Source of the DNA: CAYMLL01 sp964390645
Lineage (GTDB): Bacteria > Planctomycetota > UBA8108
Length of the DNA stretch: 7,148 bases
Direction of reading: 5' to 3'
Assembly (NCBI GenBank): GCA_964390645.1
Contig: CAYMLL010000346.1
Coordinates: forward strand, 1 to 7,148
The position numbers were made by a program, and so were the translations under genes. This document shows positions 1 through 5,287 of this stretch, one piece after another. The notes below the pieces were generated by a model. It had not been told where the DNA came from. It saw nothing but the letters and a program-made list of their open reading frames with translations, and searched no databases. Within the stretch, counting starts at the first letter, position 1. Each line of letters opens with the position of its first letter.

Positions 1-55
1 CGACCCCGCCGCCGCCGACCCCGCCGCCGCCGACCCCGCCGCCGCCGACCCCGCC
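1..55 (+). repeat. 15-bp tandem repeat encoding TPPPP
   Basis: Three perfect copies of CGACCCCGCCGCCGC followed by a 10-bp partial copy. The array runs off the left edge, so its full length is unknown. Read in the frame that stays open into the coiled-coil gene it encodes repeated TPPPP, a stiff extended linker. The frame one base earlier reads DPAAA repeats and stops at 56-58. Confidence 0.9.
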
Positions 56-995
56 TGACGACACCCGGCTCGTGGCTATCGAGGCGGACCTGCAGCGAGC
101 GGTCGAGACGTTGACGGAGCTCGGCCGCGCCCAGGTCGAGCAGGGTGCCGCCGCGAAGAGCGCACAGGACGAGCTGCTGAAGCTTTTCGGCGAGCTCGTG
201 GCAAGGTCCCCGGCGAAGGTCGAGGGTCTCGATGCGCTGGCGGCGAAGTTGACCACGCTCGAGGCTTCCTGCGGCAAGACCGCCGGCGAGGTCGGCGCCG
301 CCGTCCAGTCGGTCGCCAAGCTGGGCGAGAGCCTCGACAAGCTCCTCGCGGACTCGGCGACCTCGCGCGCCACCCGGGATGCGGAGATCTCCAGGCTCGC
401 GGGCGAGATCGGTCGCTTGCACGAGACGATCTCCGCGGCGACGAGCGACCTGAGCTCGTTTCGCACGGCGCTCCTGGACACCGTACGCGGGTTCGGTGCC
501 GTGAGCGAGAGAGTCGACGGGGCGCCGACGGAGGACGAGACGGGCAGTCCGGGGCCGGCAGGTGTGAGCTCGGGGAAGCCGCCTGCGGTCCGGGCGGACA
601 GTCGATCTCCGGTCGCTGCGGAGGTCCGCGCCGTCGATCCGCTCAAGGGGGTCGTGATCCTCGACAAGGGCGAGTCTGACGGACTCGAGCAGGGCGAGCT
701 CTTCGAGATCAGGCGTCGGGACCTCTCGATCGGGAAGCTGCGTATCATCCGTCTCTGGGACACCTACAGCGGCGCGGAGGTCGTCGAGACCCTCGCGGGC
801 GAGAAGGTCCGCAGCGGTGACGTCGCGCACAGGAGCGACGTCGTTCGGGACGCCGGGGTCAGCGGTCCGCCCGTGCGTACAGAGTCGGGGACCGGAACCG
901 CCGGCGACGCGTCGCGGACCGGGACGCACGGCGGGGCCGTGATCTCCGGCTCGCCGCAAGAACGTTCGCCACCGCCTCCACCGCCGGGTGGCTAG
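3..995 (+). CDS. Coiled-coil protein with C-terminal FlgT-C-like beta domain, 5' partial
   Basis: The frame is open to the left edge, so the true start lies upstream. The first 18 visible residues are a TPPPP repeat linker. From the GTG at 72 (local residue 1), about residues 1-145 are Ala/Leu/Glu-rich heptad-like sequence typical of a coiled coil. Residues 146-182 are a Gly/Pro/Ser-rich linker. Residues 183-252 form a compact beta domain with the pattern VVILDKGESDGLEQGELFEI, then IGKLRIIRLWDTYSGAEVVE, then a V-R-S-G-D-V ending. This resembles the FlgT C-terminal domain and related envelope beta domains that follow coiled coils. A low-complexity tail ends in PPPPPPGG. The GTG at 72 has no Shine-Dalgarno sequence and no signal peptide, so it is unlikely to be the start. 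The protein is probably anchored or exported by an unseen N-terminus, with a structural or scaffolding envelope role. It is followed after 49 bp by a small membrane protein gene. The domain assignment rests on pattern only. Confidence 0.72.
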   Translation, partial: TPPPPTPPPPTPPPPTPPDDTRLVAIEADLQRAVETLTELGRAQVEQGAAAKSAQDELLKLFGELVARSPAKVEGLDALAAKLTTLEASCGKTAGEVGAAVQSVAKLGESLDKLLADSATSRATRDAEISRLAGEIGRLHETISAATSDLSSFRTALLDTVRGFGAVSERVDGAPTEDETGSPGPAGVSSGKPPAVRADSRSPVAAEVRAVDPLKGVVILDKGESDGLEQGELFEIRRRDLSIGKLRIIRLWDTYSGAEVVETLAGEKVRSGDVAHRSDVVRDAGVSGPPVRTESGTGTAGDASRTGTHGGAVISGSPQERSPPPPPPGG

Positions 996-1031
996 CTCGA
1001 GTCTCGCGACCTGTCGAGGCGACCCGAAAAC

Positions 1032-1036
1032 GAGGA
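1032..1036 (+). promoter_or_regulatory. Shine-Dalgarno for the small membrane protein
   Basis: GAGGA lies 8 nt upstream of the GTG at 1045 and is the best ribosome-binding match in this frame. It favours that start over the in-frame GTG at 988, which overlaps the stop of the preceding gene and has only a C/T-rich stretch before it. Confidence 0.6.
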
Positions 1037-1044
1037 ACGCCGAA

Positions 1045-1383
1045 GTGCCTGACACGACCGACGTGAAGCCGAAGACGGTCGACATCCGCAGCGCGCAGGA
1101 GACGGCGAACAGCGACGCCGGCTTCCGGAAGGTCATCCCGATCGATGCGAACCGAACTGGTACGACGTCCGGCGGGGGCGCCTTCGGACAGTGGAAGCCG
1201 ACGGTCTACTGGTACACGCCGATCCTGATCGTGCTGGCCGCCGGCGCGCTGCTCCTCGTCCTGACTCTGATCATCCGGCGCATGAGCCGGGCGGCGGAGC
1301 GTCGCGACTGGAGCGACGATGTTCGACGACAGTCCTACGCCGATCGCCCGTTTCGCACCGGGTCGCCCGAGGCGCGGCGTTGA
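1045..1383 (+). CDS. Small single-pass membrane protein of unknown function
   Basis: A 112-residue protein when started at the GTG behind GAGGA; the frame could extend back to GTG 988 (131 residues). Residues 1-53 are polar, with a Gly/Thr-rich patch (residues 38-48) just before the membrane. Residues 54-78 are one strongly hydrophobic helix (TPILIVLAAGALLLVLTLII). It is followed at once by RRMSRAAERR and a basic, Arg-rich tail of about 34 residues. The positive-inside rule puts the C-terminus in the cytoplasm and the N-terminus outside. No known family is recognised. It lies between a coiled-coil envelope protein and an exported peptidase, and its stop codon abuts or overlaps the next start. 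Co-translation is therefore likely, and a role as membrane anchor or partner for its neighbours is an inference. Confidence 0.75.
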   Translation: MPDTTDVKPKTVDIRSAQETANSDAGFRKVIPIDANRTGTTSGGGAFGQWKPTVYWYTPILIVLAAGALLLVLTLIIRRMSRAAERRDWSDDVRRQSYADRPFRTGSPEARR

Positions 1384-1385
1384 CC

Positions 1386-2996
1386 GTGATCCGGTCCTTT
1401 CTGCGCGCCGCGATGCTCGCGCTCTCGCTGGCGCCGGCGCTCTCTCGCGCCGACTCGCCGGCGGCCCGTATCGATGCCGACGGCATCCGCGGCGCCCTCG
1501 TCATCTGTGGCGGGGGCGCGCTGCCGGACTCGATCACGCGGGAGTTTGTCCGGCTCGCGGGCGGTGACAGGGCCCGCCTCGTCGTCGTTCCGACCGCGTC
1601 GGCTCGTGCCGACGAGGACGGGGGCGCGAGCCTCGTGAGCCTCTGGAGGTCGAGGGGGGTGGCGGAGGTCGTCGCGCTTCACACTCGTTCGCGCGAGCGT
1701 GCCGACGATGCGGAGTTCCTCGCGTCACTTCGCGACGCGACGGCGGTCTGGTTCGCCGGTGGCCAGCAGTCGCGGCTCGCCGAGGCTTACGTCGGCACCG
1801 GGTTCGAGAAGGAGCTGGCGTCGCTGGTTGCCCGTGGTGGCACGGTGGGCGGAACCTCCGCCGGCGCCGCGATCCTGTCCCGCGTGATGATCGCGAGCGG
1901 CAAGGACAGGGCCGTGCTGGGTCGAGGCTTCGACGCGCTCCCCGACGCGGTGATCGACCAGCACTTCCTCGCCCGCGGCCGCAGGACACGACTCCTCGGC
2001 GTGCTCGCCGAGCAGAGGGCGCTCGTCGGCTACGGCATCGACGAGGGCACCGCGCTCATCGTGCAAGGACGCCGCCTGCGTGTGCTCGGCCGGTCGACGG
2101 TGACGGTCTGCCTGGCCGCATCGTCGGTTCGCCCGGTCCGCGAGATGGTGCTCTCCGGAGGCGATCAGGCGGATCTCACGGCCCTGCGGCGCGCCTCCAG
2201 GGCGCGGAGCCGAGCGCCTTTTCCGGCCGTGCAGCCACGCGCGCCCGAGGTGCCGAACGGTACGCTGGTCATCGTCGGCGGCGGTCGCGTGCCCGCGGCA
2301 GCCTCGCGGCGGTTCATCGAGAGTGCCGGCGGGCGCGACGCCCTCATCGTCGTGATCCCCACCGCCGGTGGGCCGCCAGTTCGTTCTCCCGCCTACGGTG
2401 AGGGGCTCTTTCGAGGCCTCGGCTGCTCGAAGGTCCTCACGCTGCACGCGACGGGGCGCGAGGTGGTCGACTCCGAGGAGTTCCTCGAGCCGCTGCGCAG
2501 GGCCGGCGGCGTGTGGTTCGACGGCGGCCGCCAGTGGCGTCTCGTCGACGCCTACGCCGACACCGAGGCCGAGACCCTCTTTCACGATGTGCTGCGGCGC
2601 GGTGGCGTCATCGGAGGCAGCTCCGCGGGAGCGTCGATCCAGTCGGAGTACATGCCGCGCGGCCACCCGCTCGGTAACACGATCATGATGGCCGAGGGCT
2701 ACGAGCGCGCCTTCGGCTTCCTTCCGGGGACTGCCATCGACCAGCATTTCGCTCAGCGCCGCCGCTACCGGGACATGACGCGGCTGGTCGACACCTTTCC
2801 GCAGCTCCTCGGCATCGGTATCGACGAGTCCACCGCGCTGATCGTCGAGGGCCACCACGGGGGTGTCGTGGGTCGTCACGCGGTGCACTTCTACGATCGC
2901 CGCAGGCCGTCCATCGAGGGTGAGCCTGACCATGTGACCGTCGCGGCGGGGAAGGTCTTCGATTTGAAGAAACGTCGCGTGGTGGCAGTCTACTGA
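1386..2996 (+). CDS. Exported tandem-domain cyanophycinase-like serine peptidase (family S51)
   Basis: A 536-residue protein with two S51 domains. Residues 1-22 look like a signal peptide (basic IRSFLR, Leu/Ala core, cleavage near SRA/DS). Domain 1 (about 36-245) has CGGG at 41-44, VVPTA, FAGGQQ at 123-128, nucleophile Ser158 in GGTSAGA, His193 in IDQHF and Glu220 in GYGIDE. Domain 2 (about 291-505) repeats the plan: VGGG, VIPTA, FDGGRQ, Ser413 in GGSSAGA, His454 in IDQHF and Glu481 in GIGIDE. Cyanophycinases use a Ser/His/Glu triad in these motifs to cleave beta-Asp-Arg bonds, so both domains look catalytically intact. Classical enzymes have one domain of about 270 residues, so this is an internal duplication or fusion. 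TTG 1380, overlapping the previous stop and 7 nt after GAGG, and ATG 1413 are alternative starts. Export implies an extracytoplasmic substrate; whether it is cyanophycin or another isopeptide cannot be told here, and no cyanophycin synthetase is in view. Confidence 0.93.
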   Translation: MIRSFLRAAMLALSLAPALSRADSPAARIDADGIRGALVICGGGALPDSITREFVRLAGGDRARLVVVPTASARADEDGGASLVSLWRSRGVAEVVALHTRSRERADDAEFLASLRDATAVWFAGGQQSRLAEAYVGTGFEKELASLVARGGTVGGTSAGAAILSRVMIASGKDRAVLGRGFDALPDAVIDQHFLARGRRTRLLGVLAEQRALVGYGIDEGTALIVQGRRLRVLGRSTVTVCLAASSVRPVREMVLSGGDQADLTALRRASRARSRAPFPAVQPRAPEVPNGTLVIVGGGRVPAAASRRFIESAGGRDALIVVIPTAGGPPVRSPAYGEGLFRGLGCSKVLTLHATGREVVDSEEFLEPLRRAGGVWFDGGRQWRLVDAYADTEAETLFHDVLRRGGVIGGSSAGASIQSEYMPRGHPLGNTIMMAEGYERAFGFLPGTAIDQHFAQRRRYRDMTRLVDTFPQLLGIGIDESTALIVEGHHGGVVGRHAVHFYDRRRPSIEGEPDHVTVAAGKVFDLKKRRVVAVY

Positions 2997-3051
2997 CCCG
3001 TGGGCCCGGCATCCCGAGCTCGGGAGCCCCGTGGCGGCCGTCCGTGAAGCG

Positions 3052-3081
3052 AGGTGGCGGGAGCGGATCCCGCCGGCACCT
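3052..3081 (+). terminator. GC-rich hairpin after the peptidase gene, possible terminator
   Basis: GGCGGGA (3056-3062) and TCCCGCC (3068-3074) are perfect inverted repeats around a 5-nt loop GCGGA. Alternatively the stem can continue outward as AGGTG (3052-3056) pairing with CACCT (3077-3081) across a 3-nt bulge. It lies 55 nt past the peptidase stop and before the kinase promoter. There is no T-tract, so it may be a weak or Rho-assisted end, or an mRNA-stabilising 3' hairpin. Confidence 0.35.
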
Positions 3082-3193
3082 TCGTGGACCGTGGCTCGCG
3101 CGTCGCCACGGAGTTCGTCACAGCGTTGTAACGGCCTGTCGCCACGAGACGTGGGATGGCGGGTCGAAACTTGTCGTGGGCGGCAAAAACACT

Positions 3194-3218
3194 GGAACGT
3201 TTCGCGTTTTGGACCGTC
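3194..3218 (+). promoter_or_regulatory. ECF sigma factor-type promoter for the kinase gene
   Basis: GGAAC (3194-3198) is followed after exactly 16 nt by CGTC (3215-3218). This is the general -35 (AAC-containing) and -10 (CGT-containing) pattern recognised by many group IV (ECF) sigma factors. It is correctly oriented, and transcription would start near 3224-3227, giving a leader of about 140 nt before the kinase start. The match is by motif only; the cognate sigma factor is not in the window. Confidence 0.5.
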
Positions 3219-3239
3219 TGAAGAGTACCTGAAGAGTGA
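3218..3239 (+). repeat. 11-bp-spaced direct repeat at the predicted transcription start
   Basis: CTGAAGAGTAC (3218-3228) is followed directly by CTGAAGAGTGA (3229-3239). The shared CTGAAGAGT cores repeat at 11 bp, one helical turn, so a regulator could bind both on the same DNA face. The first copy overlaps the last base of the -10 element. An operator role is inference. Confidence 0.4.
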
Positions 3240-3353
3240 CAGTCCGATGCCCACCCGGCGGGCGTTCGGCGAGCCGCCCCGGCTGACGACCCGGGGTGAT
3301 ACGGCATTCCGTGGCACCGTTTGTTCCGTCGTCTCGTCTGTGTTCGACGACCA

Positions 3354-3360
3354 GGGAGGA
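3354..3360 (+). promoter_or_regulatory. Shine-Dalgarno deciding the kinase start
   Basis: GGGAGGA lies just upstream of GTG 3365 (4-5 nt spacing) and is the strongest ribosome-binding match in this window. It makes GTG 3365 the likely start rather than the upstream in-frame GTG at 3296. Confidence 0.65.
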
Positions 3361-3364
3361 TACC

Positions 3365-5143
3365 GTGCAGCCCGTCTGTGTGACCGCGCGATCGAGGAAG
3401 AGCGGAACGCACGCCGCGTCTCGCGTCGAGTTTGCCGCACCCTTCGATGCTGCGCGCACGGTCACGCAGGTCGGCCTGGACGAAGGCCCGGGTCCGAGGT
3501 GGGACGGCGAGACGGCCGATCTTGTGTCGGAAGGTCCCTTCTTCGTCGGCCGCGAGGCCCTGGATCGAGATGCTCTGGATCGCGAGGCTCTGGATCGCGA
3601 GGCCCTGGATCGAGATACTCTGGATCGCGAGGCCCTGGATCGAGATGCTCTGGATCGCGAGGCTCGAGGTCCCGAGGGCCGTGTTTCCACGCGGGGCGTG
3701 TCGACCTCCATCGTCGGCAGCAAGATCGGCAAGTACGAGGTGCGGCAGGTCCTCGGCCAGGGCGGACAGGCTCGCGCCTACCTCGCGGTCGACCCGGACC
3801 TCGAACGTCTCGTTGTCCTGAAGATCTACCATGGCGCGACGGCGGACGGCATCGACGAGGTGCGCAGGGAAGGCCGGGCGCTGGCGCGGGTGAAGAGCCC
3901 GAACGTCGCGCAGTGCTTCGGAGCCGAGCACTTCAAGGGCATGCCGTACCTCGTGCTGGAGTACGTGCCGGGCCGAACGCTCGTCGAGCTGCAGGCGGAA
4001 GCCGCCGGGGGGCTCGGGCTGCGGCGCGCGATCGAGATCGTCGCTCAGGTGGTGGACGGTCTCACGGCCGTTCACGCCTGCGGCATGCTCCACCGCGACG
4101 TCAAGCCCTCGAATATCATCGTCGGTGACGACGGCGTGGCGCGACTCGTCGACTTCGGGCTTGCCGAGCCCGTTTGCGGATCGCGCTCGACGTCCATCTC
4201 CGGAACGCTCGCCTACATGGCTCCGGAGCAGGCGCGTGGTGAGACTGACGGGGTCGGTCGAGCGAGCGACATCTTCGGCATCGGCGCGGTGCTCTACGAG
4301 CTTCTCAGCGGTCGTCCGCCGTATCTGGCGACCGATCAGGACGAGCTTCTCGAGCTGGCGCGGGCGGGCGTCGTGAGTCCCGTGGAGGATCTCCGCTCCG
4401 GGCTCCCGGACGCGCTCGTCGAGCTCTGCGCCCGCTGTCTCGCTACCCGACCGCAGGACCGCTTCGGATCGGCCGTGGAGCTGAGCAAGGCTCTGCGAGC
4501 ATGCCTCGAGCGCCGTCCGGTCCACAAAGGGATCTCCTTCGGTTTCCGCCTCGGCAAGCGGCGCTTCTCCCTGCGCCTGACCAGCTCCCTGTGCGGGCTG
4601 CTCGTGGTGGCCCTCCTCGGCTCCTGCTGGCTGATCCACACATCCGGGGAGACTCCCCTGCAGCCGTCGTCGTCGCAGGCGTCTGTGGGGGGGATCTCCG
4701 CGGTGTCGAGGGCTGTGACGGTCTCGTTTCCCGCGATGCCTCCGGGAGTGTCTCCCGAGGATCGCATCGAGCTCTCGACGAGGGCGCTGGCACGGGGCCT
4801 TCATCGTCACCGTTCCGCCGCCCGGAGTGAGGTCGACGGCACCGACGCCGTGCTCGTGGTGGACCGGGATCCGAAGATCGTCCGCGCCACGTTCCTTCTC
4901 GGGGGCCTCGCCCGGCCTCGGATTCCGCACACGCTGAAGCCGTTGTCGGCCGAGGGACGGCCTGCGGGACGGCCTGCGGGACGGCCTGCGGGATGGGGTG
5001 ACGAGGTCCTGCTGCGTCTGACGCCGGAGTCGAAAGCGCGCGTGGAGTTGCTCCTCGAGCGCGTGTACCACGAGATCGAGTGCGGCCTCGAGCAGGTCGA
5101 CTCGTGGCGTGCGGGGCTCTCGAGACCGGCCTCGGAGGACTGA
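3365..5143 (+). CDS. Transmembrane Ser/Thr protein kinase with N-terminal ALDRE repeats
   Basis: A 592-residue Hanks-type kinase. Residues 1-65 are unrecognised, 65-99 are seven pentapeptide copies, and 124-382 are the kinase domain. That domain has the glycine loop GQGGQARAY (131-139), Lys153 in VVLKIY, helix-C Glu169, catalytic HRDVKPSN (243-250), DFG (263-265), APE (286-288), Asp302 in SDIFGIGAVLYELL and a C-lobe DRF. All key catalytic residues are present; the third glycine of GxGxxG is Ala136. A basic stretch precedes one membrane helix at about 401-424. The remaining ~168 residues should lie outside the membrane and contain an RPAG repeat (532-543) and a charged C-terminal helix. No PASTA, TPR, WD40 or beta-propeller sensor is recognised. 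It probably phosphorylates cytoplasmic proteins in response to an envelope signal; ligand and targets are unknown. It appears monocistronic, behind an ECF-like promoter. Confidence 0.94.
   Translation: MQPVCVTARSRKSGTHAASRVEFAAPFDAARTVTQVGLDEGPGPRWDGETADLVSEGPFFVGREALDRDALDREALDREALDRDTLDREALDRDALDREARGPEGRVSTRGVSTSIVGSKIGKYEVRQVLGQGGQARAYLAVDPDLERLVVLKIYHGATADGIDEVRREGRALARVKSPNVAQCFGAEHFKGMPYLVLEYVPGRTLVELQAEAAGGLGLRRAIEIVAQVVDGLTAVHACGMLHRDVKPSNIIVGDDGVARLVDFGLAEPVCGSRSTSISGTLAYMAPEQARGETDGVGRASDIFGIGAVLYELLSGRPPYLATDQDELLELARAGVVSPVEDLRSGLPDALVELCARCLATRPQDRFGSAVELSKALRACLERRPVHKGISFGFRLGKRRFSLRLTSSLCGLLVVALLGSCWLIHTSGETPLQPSSSQASVGGISAVSRAVTVSFPAMPPGVSPEDRIELSTRALARGLHRHRSAARSEVDGTDAVLVVDRDPKIVRATFLLGGLARPRIPHTLKPLSAEGRPAGRPAGRPAGWGDEVLLRLTPESKARVELLLERVYHEIECGLEQVDSWRAGLSRPASED
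3557..3661 (+). repeat. 15-bp tandem repeat (7 copies) encoding ALDRE/ALDRD
   Basis: Seven in-frame 15-bp units in the kinase N-terminal region. Two versions occur: A, GCCCTGGATCGAGAT (ALDRD), and B, GCTCTGGATCGCGAG (ALDRE). They are arranged A-B-B-A-B'-A-B, where B' begins with ACT (Thr). The linked choice of CGA-GAT versus CGC-GAG shows recent unit or dimer (30-bp) duplication rather than independent drift. Every third-position variant keeps the frame. The peptide is likely a highly charged helix placed just before the kinase domain. Confidence 0.92.
4954..4989 (+). repeat. 12-bp tandem repeat encoding RPAG
   Basis: Three perfect copies of GGGACGGCCTGC followed by a short degenerate start of a fourth (GGGATGG). 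In the kinase frame it encodes RPAGRPAGRPAGW in the extracytoplasmic part. The perfect identity suggests a recent, slippage-prone expansion that keeps the reading frame. Confidence 0.85.
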
Positions 5144-5150
5144 GCCTGCG

Positions 5151-5170
5151 GGCCTCCGACCGGTGAGGCC
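5151..5170 (+). terminator. Hairpin after the kinase gene, possible terminator
   Basis: GGCCTC (5151-5156) and GAGGCC (5165-5170) are perfect inverted repeats around an 8-nt loop, 7 nt past the kinase stop. No T-tract follows, so intrinsic termination is uncertain. Confidence 0.3.
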
Positions 5171-5229
5171 GCTGTCACGCCGGGTCGAGTTTCTCGATCC
5201 GCGGCTCACCCTCCTTCCCGGGCCTTCGC

Positions 5230-5235
5230 TATACT
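5230..5235 (+). promoter_or_regulatory. Possible -10 box for the sialidase-like gene
   Basis: TATACT matches the housekeeping -10 consensus at five of six positions. It lies 52 bp before the ATG in an otherwise GC-rich gap. No good -35 hexamer is seen at 16-19 bp spacing, so it would need an activator or could be chance. Confidence 0.33.
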
Positions 5236-5287
5236 GCGTACAGTTTCGCTCCTTCGCGATCCGTTCCACGCAGAGAGACGAGCTCCG

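Larger units (their letters stand above)
2997..3364. other. Intergenic region between the tandem peptidase and the kinase
   Basis: No convincing gene is seen in this 368-bp gap. It holds a 12-bp perfect palindrome CCCGAGCTCGGG (3013-3024), a stronger hairpin (3052-3081), an ECF-like promoter (3194-3218), a direct repeat (3218-3239) and the kinase ribosome-binding site. The stretch around 3181-3210 is locally A/T-richer than the surrounding genes, as expected for a promoter. Short open frames here lack ribosome-binding sites and recognisable protein character. Confidence 0.6.

Noticed and set aside
72..74. GTG as the start of the coiled-coil protein
   Set aside because: There is no Shine-Dalgarno sequence, no signal peptide, and the frame continues upstream through a plausible Pro-rich linker.
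1191..1193. ATG as the start of the tandem peptidase
   Set aside because: It would add an Arg-rich stretch overlapping the membrane protein gene and bury the signal peptide that begins at about 1380-1386.
3013..3024. Palindrome CCCGAGCTCGGG as the peptidase terminator
   Set aside because: It folds only to a 4-bp stem with a 4-nt loop and has no T-tract; the hairpin at 3052-3081 is a better candidate.
3044..3232. A 62-codon small gene before the kinase
   Set aside because: No ribosome-binding site, no recognisable protein character, and it runs through the hairpin and the ECF-like promoter.
1725..3440. A 571-codon minus-strand open frame over the tandem peptidase
   Set aside because: Antisense to a gene with two intact S51 domains; the product is low-complexity and Arg/Ala/Gly-rich with no recognisable family.
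3557..3661. CRISPR array or pentapeptide-repeat (A[DN]LxX) protein
   Set aside because: The units are contiguous without spacers and coding, so it is not CRISPR. The residue order A-L-D-R-E/D does not fit the A[DN]LxX beta-helix consensus.
3031..4128. A 365-codon + strand frame with GSR-type repeats
   Set aside because: Its repeats are the shifted reading of the ALDRE array, and it overlaps the kinase domain in another frame.
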